DNA of 64,000 nt from Megachile rotundata. Taxonomy: Eukaryota; Arthropoda; Insecta; Hymenoptera; Megachilidae. The position numbers and the translations under genes are program-made. The stretch lies in the NCBI RefSeq assembly GCF_050947335.1, contig NC_134993.1, positions 11,284,001-11,348,000 on the forward strand, read 5' to 3'. The notes under the pieces were generated by a model. That model saw nothing but the letters and a program-made list of their open reading frames with translations. It did not search any database and was not told the DNA's origin. Of the stretch, positions 1 to 10,775 are shown in pieces; within the stretch, counting starts at the first letter, position 1; each line of letters opens with the position of its first letter.

Positions 1-306
1 GCGGAATTGGTCATTGTGGAATTGGTCAAAGTGGAATTGGGGGATGTGGGAATTGGGGAATGTGGAATTAAAGAATGTGGAATTGGTCAATGTGAAATTG
101 GGGAATGTGGTAATTGGGGAATGTGGAATTGGGAAATGTAGCAATTGGGTAATGTGGGAATTGGTCAATGTGGAATTGGTTAATGTGGAATGGGGGAATG
201 TGGGAATTGGTCAATGTTGAATTGGGGAATGTGAGAATTGGACAATGTGAAAATTGCACAATGTGAGAATTGTACAATATGGGAATTGGACAATGTGGAA
301 ATTAAG
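1..306 (+). repeat. Minisatellite, GAATTGGGGAATGTG family (locus 1, plus orientation)
   Basis: Degenerate 15-16 bp units of the form GAATTGGGGAATGTG, with GGTCAATG and GGTTAATG variants, run from the window edge to about 306, so the array probably continues upstream. The same family returns in the opposite orientation at 1033. The G-rich strand is the plus strand. Short open frames here simply follow the repeat and are not genes. Confidence 0.93.
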
Positions 307-1032
307 AAATAATATACTACCAAAATTTGTTATTACTTGAACCAATTACTTAAACAAATAAGTAAATAATAAAAAATCCTCAACAAAGTATGAATATAAA
401 AAGCCACCACGTATATTCAGCATCGATGAATCGACGATACATTTATGTTCTATTTTTACATAAGTGGCTTTCTTGCACCCAATGCGTTCAAGAATCGTTC
501 TCGATGCTCCGAATGTTCATTGTTTATAACGTTGTTAGCATAATATCGAAATAACACAGGCATATCGAATAAAAATGCATCCCCTCCGTCCGGATAAAAT
601 CACCCACGCGACCCCGCTCGCCGAACGCACAGCACAGGTTAAACCCGCCATTTTACTGCGTATCTGAGCTGAAACGAGGCTAGGAAATATATGGACCCCT
701 TCGACCAAAAGGGTAAGCTTATTTTTGTTTTTCGGGGTTATTCGAGAAGGACCCGTATTGGATTTTCATACTGTTCTCTCCTTTTTTGTCCGAAACACCT
801 TTCGATAGAGGCTGCTACTTTTACTGCGGATTTTGCGTTTCATTGAATTTTATTAGAATTTTTGTCGCTGGAGGTCACAAGTTTCTATGTTGTCAAATTA
901 AAAATTCTAAAATTTTCAAATTTTTTAATTCGAATTCTCAGGTAAATGTTTTCATAAATTTCCAAATTTTCACATTTTTGGATTTTTTAGGTCTATGTAC
1001 ACAGATTGTAATGTTCTCAAATACTTCGGTCT
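307..1032. other. Non-repetitive spacer, no gene recognised
   Basis: AT-rich unique sequence with a slightly more GC-rich patch at about 575-700 containing the word CGCCATTTTAC. No RNA gene and no convincing coding frame is visible. It separates two oppositely oriented arrays of the same family. Confidence 0.6.
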
Positions 1033-1560
1033 GCAATTCCCACACTGTGCAATTCCCACGTTGTCCAATTTTCACATTGTCCACTTCCACATTCCAAAAT
1101 TCCATATTCTCCAATTCCACATTCCGCAATTCCACATTCTCCCATTCCCACATTCCCCAATTCCACATTCCCCAATTCCACATTCCCCAATTCCACATTT
1201 CCCAATTCCACATTCCCCAACTCCACATTCCCCAATTCCCACAGTTTTAAATCCCATACTCACCAATTCCCACATTCACCAGTTTCCACATTTACCAATT
1301 CCCACATTCACCAATTCCCACATTCACCAATTCCCACATTTACCAATTCCCATATTCACCAATTCCCACATTCACCAATTCCCATATTCATCAATTCCCA
1401 TATTCACCAATTCCCACATTCACCAATTCCCATATTCACCAAGTCCCACATTCCCTAATTCCCACATTCTCAAATTCCCACATTCTCCAATTCCCACATT
1501 CCCCAATTCCCACATTCTGCAATTTCCACATTCCCCAATTCCCACATTCCCAAATTTCTA
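1033..1560 (-). repeat. Minisatellite, GAATTGGGGAATGTG family (locus 2, inverted)
   Basis: Units read CCCAATTCCCACATT on the plus strand, the reverse complement of the array at 1-306. Sub-blocks differ: CCCCAATTCCACATT to about 1240, then CACCAATTCCCACATT to about 1440, then CCCCAATTCCCACATT. This shows local homogenisation within one array. The open frame of 247 codons crossing this block is a by-product of the periodicity. Confidence 0.93.
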
Positions 1561-1800
1561 TATCCCCAAATATCTATTTTTCCAAATTTCCAAATCTGCA
1601 AATTTCCAACTCTCCGAGTCCCCAAATCGCCAAATCTCCAAATCCCCAAATCTGAAGAGTCTTCAATACTTCAAACCCTGTTTCTCTAGGGGTCCTCAAC
1701 ACATCAATCCCTATTTCTCCAAACGTCCTACTTCCTAATGTCCACATTTGCCTAACCTCCAAATCCTTAAATCCCCAAATCCCCAATTATAAAAAATCTC
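1561..1800. repeat. Degenerate C-rich short repeats (decayed array tail)
   Basis: Loose CCCCAAATC and CCAAATTTC words continue after the main array, interrupted around 1660-1740. This looks like an eroded relative of the CCCCAAATCCC arrays at 29 kb and 37 kb. Confidence 0.6.
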
Positions 1801-2783
1801 CAAATGCCCCAAATGTGTCCCACCTATCCCCCACGTCTCACAAAACACGTAGAAGGTCATACCAAGTGTTCGAACAACAATGCTGTCATCCGTGCATCGA
1901 GTCCGCGAGATCGGTAACCCTGAAGAGCAGGTACAGCACGTCCCTGAATTGAGTCAGCCCGGTCGCGTGGGTGATTCCTTGTGCGGCGGAGGGGATAACC
2001 CTCGTCGTTCTGGCGGGGTGGGGGTTCCCGAGGGCGTGCCTAAAGACGGCGGTGGCACGGGTAGACGGGCAGACGGACGCACAGGGTACCGATAGGGATG
2101 CACCGACCTTGAAGGGATTTTTGCGTCTACCGTCGTACGTTCACCCCGTCAGCAGCGGAGCGAACGTACCCGTACTGCTGGTGCTCTCAGAAACGCGACT
2201 CCCTCTTTCTTGGCTCTTTGTCTCCCCTTTCGTCCGCGGCCCTTCACCCCTCGCTGCCAGCCAACTACTTCTGTAGCCGGCCCTTGCTTTTTTTCTTTCT
2301 ACCTACGGTCTTCGTTCCAGGCTTACTCGAGGCTGAAACTCGTCGGGAATCGGCTGCCTACCCTCGGAACCCTCTCCTGGCGACGCTCCAGGGGCGGAAT
2401 TTTTGCGGTGGCGTCTTTGTCAGGACACCTTCCAGACAATGGAACCGACGGATAAATGGGAGAGAACGTAGACTACAGTTTTGTGAACTTCTTTACGGCC
2501 GTTTCCGTGCCGGTTCACTCTTCGGTCGTTCTTTATTTTTTGGTGCAGTCGCTCTGGACCTACGTCGTTAGAGGTCGGGGGAATTGGGTTTGTGGATCGG
2601 TTGGTTTGGATGACGTTCGAGGACGTTGCGATTTATTCGTGTTATAGGAATTTTGGTTCATGGTGGAGGGTATGGATGGGGTTACATGTTGATGACTTTG
2701 AAACATGTTGTCAAGGTTAGTCCTTTAAATAATATTGAAGATGTATATTATCGTCCCTTCATCTTAGTTTCTATGAAATGAAG
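1801..2783. other. GC-rich, CpG-rich island
   Basis: GC and CpG content rise sharply from about 1840 to 2600, unlike the flanking repeats. Several overlapping frames are open on both strands, as expected in GC-rich DNA. The best coding candidate is given separately at 1886-2039 on the minus strand. No known domain was recognised. The segment could be an exon with flanking intron, a promoter or a CpG-rich regulatory region. Confidence 0.5.
1886..2039 (-). CDS. Candidate terminal exon, unknown protein (weak)
   Basis: On the minus strand one frame is open from 2140 down to a TGA at 1886-1888 (about 84 codons). It has no methionine except near its end, so it would need an upstream exon. A good splice-acceptor look-alike, a pyrimidine-rich stretch ending CTTTAG, gives an exon start at 2039. 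The last 50 codons have mostly G or C in third position and read like ordinary protein, ending DLADSMHG. I do not recognise a family. GC-rich DNA yields such frames by chance, and frames on the other strand are also open, so this is only a candidate. Confidence 0.2.
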
Positions 2784-3470
2784 CTTCATTTAAGTGCTTC
2801 AGACGAGGCAGCAAGTATTTATGACGCATCAGGTGCGTCATCAAAAATTCAGAGGACGCAAGTGAGTCTGATGATTTTGGTGCCACACCATGTGCGTCAT
2901 TCAATGCTTTTTGTGGCATCTGGAAAGTTTTGTGACCTCCTTGGTGCCGCACCTGGTGCGTCATCTATCATTTTCATGCCGCACCAGGTGCGTCTTGTGA
3001 CCTATTTTGATATTGCAACATGTGAATCTTGCAATCATTTTTGTGTGACACACCAGATGCGTCTTGTGATCATTTTGGTGACACAGCAGGTGCGTCTTAT
3101 GATCATTTTTGTGACACACAAGGTGCGTCTTGTGACCTATTTTGATATTGCAACAGATGAGTCTTGCAATCATTTTTGTGTGACACACCAGGTGCGTCTT
3201 GTGATCATTTTTGTGACACAGCAGGTGCGTCTTGTGATCATTTTTGGGACACACAAGGTGCGTCTTGTGACCTATTTTGATATTGCAACAGGTGAGTCTT
3301 GCAATCATTTTTGTGACACACCAGGTGCGTCTTGTGACCTATTTTGATATTGCAACAGGTGCGTCTTATGATCATTTTTGTGACACACCTGGTGCGTCTT
3401 GCAATCATTTTGATGACACACCATGTGCTTTTTCCATCATTTCTCGTGACGCACCTGGTGCGTCATTGAC
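2784..3470. repeat. Minisatellite with GGTGCGTC / TGACGCACC motif
   Basis: Units of about 32-34 bp carry CACCAGGTGCGTCTTGTGA, with a higher-order unit of about 134-136 bp marked by GACCTATTTTGATATTGC at 2999, 3133 and 3269, then a shortened copy at 3336. A perfect palindrome, TGACGCACCTGGTGCGTCA, is at 3447-3465, and a one-mismatch version is near 2826. The arms recall the TGACGCAC words of the 23 kb array. Confidence 0.92.
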
Positions 3471-4076
3471 CTACGACATAAATAACGAAACTACCCACAA
3501 AAAATAATAAAAAATACGAACATGAATAAACAGATTGACAGTAAAATATCTTGTCAACCAATATTTTGTATAAAATAAAGGACATTAGCAAACATTAATC
3601 GAGAGTAGTAATCGCAGAACCTTGATCAGTTGTTATCTGTGTGTCGAACGATTATGAAGCGCTTGGAAGCTCTTTGAGGGGAAGCTGTACTCCCGTAGGC
3701 TTATCTGCCTTAGCCGACGGTCAATTAATTAAACGACAATGATCGCTGAATTTCTTGCAACAAATTAAGTCCGACCTCTGGAAACGACTGCAGACAGTCT
3801 TTTAACAAGGTCGCGGACTAATCTCCTTTTTTCTCAGGATTTTTTAGAATACACACACGGTCTGTTGTCGGCGCACGTTCGTGTGTACGTTCTCTATGAA
3901 TCACTCGGTGATTACTCGTTTCCAGGAAAATATTAATTCTGATTCGAATTATCTGTCGAGTGGGCAACAGTTGTACGTATGCTTGTTTAGGTAGCGATAT
4001 TTGTGTTGCGCGCGTGATTGTGTGCTATCTTTGCGGTTGGTCGTAGAGTGAATTAATTTTGTTGAGTTTGCAAAAT
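3471..4076. other. Non-repetitive spacer, no gene recognised
   Basis: Unique sequence of mixed composition, AT-rich to about 3600 and then more balanced. No RNA gene, convincing exon or repeat was found. Confidence 0.55.
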
Positions 4077-4487
4077 TGTGGAATTCCCCAATTCTAACAT
4101 TCACCAATTCCAACATTCCCCAATTCCAACATTCCCCAATTCCACGTTCACCAATTCCTTCATTCCCCAATTCCACGTTCACCAATTCCTTCATTTCCCA
4201 ATTCCAACATTCCCCAATTACAACATTCCCCAATTCCAACATTCCCCAATTCCACGTTCACCAATTCCTTCATTCCCCAATTCCACGTTCACCAATTCCT
4301 TCATTTCCCAATTCCAACATTCCCCAATTCCACGTTCACCAATTCCTTCATTCCCCAATTCCACGTTCACCAATTCCTTCATTTCCCAATTCCTTCATTC
4401 CCCAATTCCAACATTCCCCAATTACAACATTCCCCAATTCCACGTTCCCCAATTCCACATTCCCCAATTCCACATTCCCCACTTAAG
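4077..4487 (-). repeat. Minisatellite, GAATTGGGGAATGTG family (locus 3, inverted)
   Basis: Plus-strand units of 15 bp alternate CCCCAATTCCAACATT, ACCAATTCCTTCATT and CCCCAATTCCACGTTC, forming blocks that are themselves repeated. Two long overlapping plus-strand open frames (136 and 137 codons) follow the unit length, a multiple of three, and are not genes. Confidence 0.93.
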
Positions 4488-4605
4488 TTGAAAATGATCG
4501 ATTTCTTCTGCATTTCAGATTGAAGTCATACCATGGAATAGACCTTGACAAATTCATAGTTTTATACGTTGCAAATTAATTTTACAATAACTTTTCAAAA
4601 TTAAT

Positions 4606-5045
4606 TATTTTGAAAACCCCTAATTTCCCTAGGTCCTCAAGCTTCAGAATACCTAAATTCCCTAAGCCCTCAAACTTAGAAGACACTAAATTCCCGAGGC
4701 CCTCAAACTTCAAAATCCCTAAATTCCCTAGGTCCTCGCACTTTAAAATCCCTAAATTCCCAAGGTCCTCGCACTTTAAAATCTCTAGATTCCCTAGGTC
4801 CACAAATTTCAAAATCCCAAAATACCTTAAATTTTTAAACTCAAAAATCCTCAAATTCCCTAGGTCCACAAACTTCAAATTCCCAAATTTCCCTAGGTCC
4901 TAAAACTTTAAAATCCCCAAATTCCCCAAACTGTCACACATCAAACTCCCTGAATATCCAACTTCCATAAAAATTCTTCCCTGCAAAAGATCCGTATAAA
5001 CTTCCTAAAAGCACCACCAAAATTCCCCAAATTCCTTCTCTACCC
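4606..5045. repeat. Minisatellite CCCTAGGTCCTCAAACTT
   Basis: Units of roughly 30-33 bp built from AAATTCCCTAGGTCCTC and CAAACTTCAAAATCCC run to about 4910, then decay into CCCCAAATTCC words. Its reverse-complement-like partner, GGGATTTGGGGACTTA, lies at 5716 beyond the island. Confidence 0.85.
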
Positions 5046-5715
5046 TAAAAAAAAATCATCTAGCCTCTCCGAAAAATCACTAATAAAATTACCACCCTAT
5101 TACCCAGAAAATTACCTCAAAAGTTCCTCGTGACTGTCCTCATTACCTCAAAAATGGCTATAACATAAAAGAAACCATTTCGTCGACAAGTTCATCAAGA
5201 TGTTGGGCACGTGGTAACCACGAGCCATCCCTGGTGTCCGATGCATCCCACAGATTAGGCTACACGTACGGCAAGATGCACGTGCGTGGCGTGTGCCTAA
5301 TAGCGCGTGCATCGCTCTCCACGCAAAGTGGAGGTCGTGACCTTGTGGTATATAGCCGCGGAAGGGTCGGTCGATTTACGCGGTCACGAGGTGAGATCGG
5401 AAAACCCGATAAGCCATCGCGTTTAATTAACGATGCTTTCCACGTATTCACGTGTGTATATTCTCTTTCTACGCTCGCTGTCTCTTTTACCATTGTTCCT
5501 AGGAAGCTACCGCTCTCTTTGGGAATGCCGGTAAACGTGCGTGTTTGGGGGCCTTTTGAAATGTTCGTGATGCTTATATCACTCTTTCAGGAAACTTTGT
5601 GATCATTTATGATCATAAGGTTATGATCAATACGTCTATTAGTTGTCTATTTATACTTTTTTAACAGTCACAATGGTACAGCACAATAATATAATGAATT
5701 TCAAAAATTTGTATA
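5046..5715. other. Island flanked by inverted arrays
   Basis: Unique, more GC-rich sequence, especially 5190-5560, with CACGTG-type words. A plus-strand frame of 122 codons starts at 5234, but an antisense frame of 77 codons is also open and neither resembles a known protein. The island sits at the centre of a mirror arrangement of two array families. Confidence 0.5.
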
Positions 5716-5990
5716 TTTCTTGGGGATTTGGGGACTTAGGGATTTGGGGACTTAGGTATTTGGGGACTAAGGGATTTGGGGACTTAGGGATTTGGGGACT
5801 TAGGGATTTGGGGACTTAGGGATTTGGGGATTTAGAGATTTGGAGATTGGGGAGATGAGGAAAAATGGACATTGGGAAGTGGGGACATTTGGAGAAATGG
5901 GGATTGATGCGTTGGGGACTTTTGAGGTTTGGGGATATGGAGATTTGGATATTTGGAAATTAGGGAAGATAGGTGTTTGGGGATGTAGGA
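5716..5990. repeat. Minisatellite GGGATTTGGGGACTTA
   Basis: Seven or so near-identical 16-17 bp units (GGGATTTGGGGACTTA) at 5722-5840 grade into degenerate G-rich words (GGGGATATGG, TTTGGAGAAATGGGG) up to the next array. Confidence 0.88.
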
Positions 5991-6902
5991 ATTTGGGAAT
6001 GTGGAAATGTGGGAATTGGTGAACCTGGAATTGGGGAATGCTGGAATTGGAGAATGATGGAATTGGGGAATGTGGGAATTGGTGAACGTGGAATTGGGGA
6101 ATGTTGAAATAGTTGAATATGGGAATTGGTGATCGTGGAATTGGGGAATGTGGGAATTGGTGAACATGGAATTGAGGAATGTTGAAATAGCTGAATGTGG
6201 GAATTGGTGAACGTGGAATTGGAGATCGATGGAACTGGGGAATGTGGGAATTGGGGAACGTGGAATTGGGAAATGTTGAAATAGCTGAATGCTGGAATTG
6301 GCGAACATGGAACTGAGGAATGTGGGAATTGATGAATGTTGAAATAGCTGAATGTGGGAATTGGTGAATGTGAAATTGGGGAATGTGGGAATTAGGGAAT
6401 GTGGAATTGGGGAACGTGGGAATTGGGGAATGTGGAATTGGGGAATGTGGGAATTGGGGAATGTGGGAATTGGGGAATGTGGAAATTGGGGAATGTGGAA
6501 TTGGGGAACGTGGGAATTGGAGGTTGTGGTAATTGGGGGCTGAGGGAATCGGGAACTGAGAGAATTGGGGAATGTAGGAATTGGGGAATTTGGGAATTGG
6601 GGAATGTGGGAATTAGGTAATTTGAAATTGAGGAATATGGGAATTGGGGAATGTGGGAATTAGGTAATTTGAAATTGAGGAATATGGGAATTGGGGAATG
6701 TGGAATTGGGGAATATGGAATTGGGGAACGTGGAATTGGGGAATGTGGAATTGGAAAATGTAGTAGTAGGGAAATGTGGGAATTGGGGAATGTGGGAATT
6801 GGGTAATGTGAAATTGAGGAATATGGGAATTGGGGAATGTGGAATTGGAGAATGAGGAATTTGCTAACGTGGAATTGGCCAACGTGGAATTGGGGAACGT
6901 GT
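5991..6902 (+). repeat. Minisatellite, GAATTGGGGAATGTG family (locus 4, plus orientation)
   Basis: About 58 units of 15-16 bp. The left part to 6350 mixes GGTGAACGTGGAATT and GTTGAAATAGCTGAA variants. The right part is more uniform, with GAATTGGGGAATGTGG. Runs of three to four G spaced by 4-8 bases make the plus strand a potential quadruplex former. Orientation is opposite to 4077-4487. Confidence 0.94.
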
Positions 6903-7888
6903 TAATAACAAATTACCCAAGTAATATTATCAGTAACAATATTCTACAACTTATAATAAATACAATTGTGGTCTTACCTAGTCCACAACTCAACCTAGAA
7001 AGTCCAAACTATATTTCTCCACATTACATCCTAAATAATAATTCGATTAACAATTCCAAAATAATCCTCCAAAGTATAAACTACTCAACATCACATCATT
7101 TCTGAAACCCCAGAAAAAATCACCAATCTTCAATTTTCAATACACCTAATATCCCCAGCCTCTCACAACACAAAATACAAATATATCCTATAAACTTCAT
7201 CATACACTAAATAATTTCGCAAGGTCAACAAATAAGTAACAAAGTAAAGACAACAAATAAATGCCAGTGTGTCCCATGACACAAATCAAATCCGTAATGC
7301 AAAAGAAAACGACAGCTAAACAGGCAATTAATAAAGGCCACGAAGAGCAGAGGAAATAAAAAGATGGCGGTGTGGGAACGAGATGGCACGACCTCGAAGG
7401 GCGCGGTCGAGTTCAGGCTAGACTGAAGCTGCCCTTGTGCCTAACCGACCTTGAGACAGCCCGTTTTGCCATAGCCTGACTCCACACCGGCCCCACACCA
7501 TCAACGCATCCTCTCTTGCTGCACAAAGAAACTGTCCTCGATGGGAATCACCTCAGTCCATTACCAGGAATTTTGCAAACGGAATTTCGCTGTTTCGGGA
7601 ACGACGTCCTCTGGGAACAGGTGTTCAACGACCACAATGGATATTTTGCTCTTTCATTTCTATTCTTGCATTTTTACTGTTAGATTCATTGTGGAATGAT
7701 TTTTTGATTGTTGTAGGATCTTTTATTTCATTCCTTCGGGTTGTGGAATTTTTTTTAATACTTCTTTGGATTGTTTTGGTAAATTTAAAATGGCGACCAT
7801 GATGGAGCTTTCGTTTATTAGAAATTAAATGTTCTAATTTTTGTGCGAAATTCATTTTCAGAAACTTTCATTTGCTTTGTTAAATATA
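6903..7888. other. Non-repetitive spacer with a central GC-rich patch
   Basis: AT-rich to about 7320, then a GC-rich patch at 7350-7620, then AT-rich again. No gene, RNA or splice-consistent exon was recognised. Confidence 0.5.
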
Positions 7889-8826
7889 CGAGTGATGGAA
7901 TTGTTGAGTAATGGAAGTGTTGAGTGATGGAATTGTTGAGTGATGGAGTTGTTGAGTGATGGAATTGTCCAGTGATGGAATTGTTAAGTGATGGAATTGT
8001 TGAGTGATGGAATTGTTGAGTGATGGAATTGTTGAGTGATGGAATTGTTGAGTAATAGAATTGTTAAGGGATGGAAATGTTAAGTGTTGGAATTGTTAAG
8101 TAATGGATTTGTTAAGTGATGGAATTGTTAAGTGATGGAATTGTTAAGTGATAGAATTGTTAATTAATAGAATTGTTAAGTAATGGAATTGATAAGTGAT
8201 GAAGTTGTTGAGTAATAGAATTGTTAAGTAATGGAATTGATAAGTGATGAAGTTGTTGAGTAATAGAATTGTTAAGTAATGGAATTGTTAATTGATGAAA
8301 TTGATAAATGATGAAGTTGTTGAGTGATGGAATTGTTAAGTAATAGAACTGCTAAGTAATGGAATTGTTAATTGATGAAATTGATAAATGATGAAGTTGT
8401 TGAGTGATAGAATTGTGAAGTAATAGAATTGTTAAGTAATGGAATTGTTAAGTGATGGAATTGATAAGTGATGAAGTTGTTGAGTAATAGAATTGTTAAG
8501 TAATGGAATTGTTAAGTGATGAAATTGATAAGTGATGAAGATGTTAAGTAATAGAATTGTTAAGTAATGGAATTGTTAAGTGATGAAATTGATAAGTGGT
8601 GAAGTTGTTGAGTGGTGGAATTGTTAAGTAATGGAATTGTTAAGTGTTGGAATTGTTAAGTGATGGAACTGTTAAGTGATGTAATTATTAAGTAATGGAA
8701 TTGTTAAGTAATAGAATTGTTAAGTAATGAAATTGATAAGTGATGGAACTGTTAAGTGATGGAATTGTTAAGTAACGGAATTGTTAAGTAATAGAATTGT
8801 TATGTGATGAAATTGTTAAGTTATGG
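7889..8826. repeat. 16 bp minisatellite AAGTGATGGAATTGTT
   Basis: Roughly 58 units of 16 bp with point variation (GAGTGATGG, AAGTAATAG, GATAAGTGATGAAG). Variants cluster: GTTGAG forms on the left, GTTAAG forms in the middle and right. Blocks around 8190-8520 repeat as larger units. There is no coding frame. Confidence 0.95.
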
Positions 8827-9079
8827 CAGCCATTAATAAATGGCAGCAATTTTGAAACAGCACTTTCAAATTCTCTAATACTTACTTGAAATATTATTTT
8901 AATTTACCTCCATACACTACCCATCACGTGATTCAACTAATTAAATAATTTATTAATTTTGTTTGTTATATGTTAAATTTGTTAAATGAAATAAAGTAAT
9001 ATTTATTAAAAAAATTTCACTGAAAAAATGTGTTCAGTCAATTTTGATATATGATGTTTTTATTTAACTATTGATTTGC
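8827..9079. other. AT-rich spacer downstream of tRNA-Val
   Basis: Unique AT-rich sequence between the 16 bp array and the Pol III terminator of the minus-strand tRNA gene. Nothing else was recognised. Confidence 0.5.
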
Positions 9080-9090
9080 AAAAAAAAAAA
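9080..9090 (-). terminator. Pol III terminator of tRNA-Val
   Basis: A run of 11 A on the plus strand reads as T11 on the minus strand and begins four bases past the tRNA discriminator. A T-run just downstream is the standard RNA polymerase III stop signal. Confidence 0.9.
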
Positions 9091-9094
9091 GAAA

Positions 9095-9167
9095 TGTTTC
9101 CGCCCGGGATCGAACCGGGGACCTTGTGCGTGTGAAGCACACGTGATAACCACTACACTACGGAAAC
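9095..9167 (-). tRNA. tRNA-Val (anticodon CAC)
   Basis: A 73 nt minus-strand sequence folds as a complete cloverleaf. It has a 7 bp acceptor stem (GTTTCCG with CGGAAAC), discriminator A, a five-pair anticodon stem TGTGC/GCACA, loop TTCACAC, and a T arm CCCGG-TTCGATC-CCGGG. The anticodon CAC at 9132-9134 decodes GTG, valine. The A box (TAGTGTAGTGG) and B box (GGTTCGATCC) are intact, so it should be transcribed by Pol III from its internal promoter. There is no intron. It stands alone with no other tRNA nearby. CCA is not encoded, as expected for a eukaryotic nuclear gene. Confidence 0.98.
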
Positions 9168-10775
9168 GTTGGAAATCGCTCTGGATTTTCTGCATGAGGT
9201 GGCCGACATTGTCCTTCAAATTTAATAATACAAATTTTTCAGTCTGTAATAAATGCGTTCTACAGTGATTTAGGGACGTGAAGAAAAGTTTCTAAATTGT
9301 TCTAAAAAGATATATAACAATATTACAATTTTTTAAGTATTAATGTCCCTCTTTTGTAAAAGTAGACAAAAGTCAAGTCAATTTTTAGTGAATTGTTGTT
9401 GTTAATAATATTAGTTTGATTTCTGACACTCAGCTTTTTTCTAAATTTTTCTAAGTTAAAATTGTTTAAATTTGTTTTAAACAAAATGCAAAATTTATTC
9501 AACAAATATACAATAATATTAACAACATAATTTATGCAATTCAACAATGTTAATTATTAACTGGAAATTACTATAAAATTGGTTAAAATTAAATAAAAAT
9601 GTGAGCTAATAATTTTCTTATTGTACTATTAACAATTTGTATTAATTATAGTTAACATTTTTAATTTGCGAATTTGTTCAAAAATTGTAAATTTGTTGTA
9701 CATTGTATAATGAATAATAAATTGAAATAAATCATTCTTGTTTAGAAGGTCGTTAAATATGTATTGTTTTTAAACTTGTACAAATTGTTTCAACCTCATT
9801 TACCCGTCACGTTCAATATTTTCGACGGCATTTTCCGTGAAAACGTACAACTGGTAAAACACAAAATCAGCTGTAAATGGTAAACAAGGTCAGTTAGGAC
9901 AAACGCGTGTATAAACATTTTTTTTATTGTTTCCGCGTATTGATTTTTGAAATCGTCTGCGATCGCAGTCATATTTTATATTGCAACCTTCACCACTAGT
10001 TATCATTTAATAATTATTTTACATTTTTATAACTTTAATAATCAGTCAAAATCTATTCAACGAAGGGTTCAATTATTTAACATTAATATAACAAATCATT
10101 TCATATTTAAACAAAATTATTTGATAATGAATTTTTAGTAAATAAATAAATTTGTTAATATTCGTTAATTTATACGTAGAGGTGTTTGAAAGATTCGAGA
10201 GATACGTCACAGAATTTCGCGTTAAATTCGTTCGCGGTCGATAAAATTACCAAAAATCGTAAAAACCCGATTGCTCAGAAAATATTTCCAATATCCTCTG
10301 GACCCAGATTCACGGAAAAAGAAGGAATTCGTACATAAATAGAACTGACCTGCGCTATCAGGTCTAACACGCGCTCCTTTGTCCGCAGATTTCTCGGAAC
10401 GTCGTCATTGTCTTCTTTCAAGTATCGTTCTATCGATCAATAACTTATTTACTTATGAATTTTTCTAAATTATAAACCGCGTGGAACACATTTGCATTCA
10501 TGTTGTAACGTATAATTTGTGTAAAAAGACCGTACTTGATAATTATTGTGGGATTTATTGCTTTAGGAGGCGGCCATTTTGTTGAGCGCTCAGCGGACGC
10601 CATTTTGTTTTACGCTGTTTATGGTGAGACGCATGTGAGAGACTCTCTTAATTACTTTATTTCATGTTTTAGTAATGTTATAGATGTGTTTTTTTATGAA
10701 ATTATGACATAATATATAAATATATACGTATATGTGATATATTGCATATATTACATACTTGTGTATTTATTGCAT
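9168..10775. other. Long AT-rich spacer
   Basis: Mostly AT-rich unique sequence without a coding frame of note. A more balanced stretch lies at about 10160-10640. At 10566-10607 two YY1-like words occur, GGCGGCCATTTTG and GACGCCATTTTG, just before the TTAGG-bearing array begins. Confidence 0.5.

Noticed and set aside
5234..5602. 122-codon plus frame in the 5.2 kb island as a gene
   Set aside because: No recognisable domain, ordinary composition for GC-rich DNA, and an antisense frame open over the same bases.
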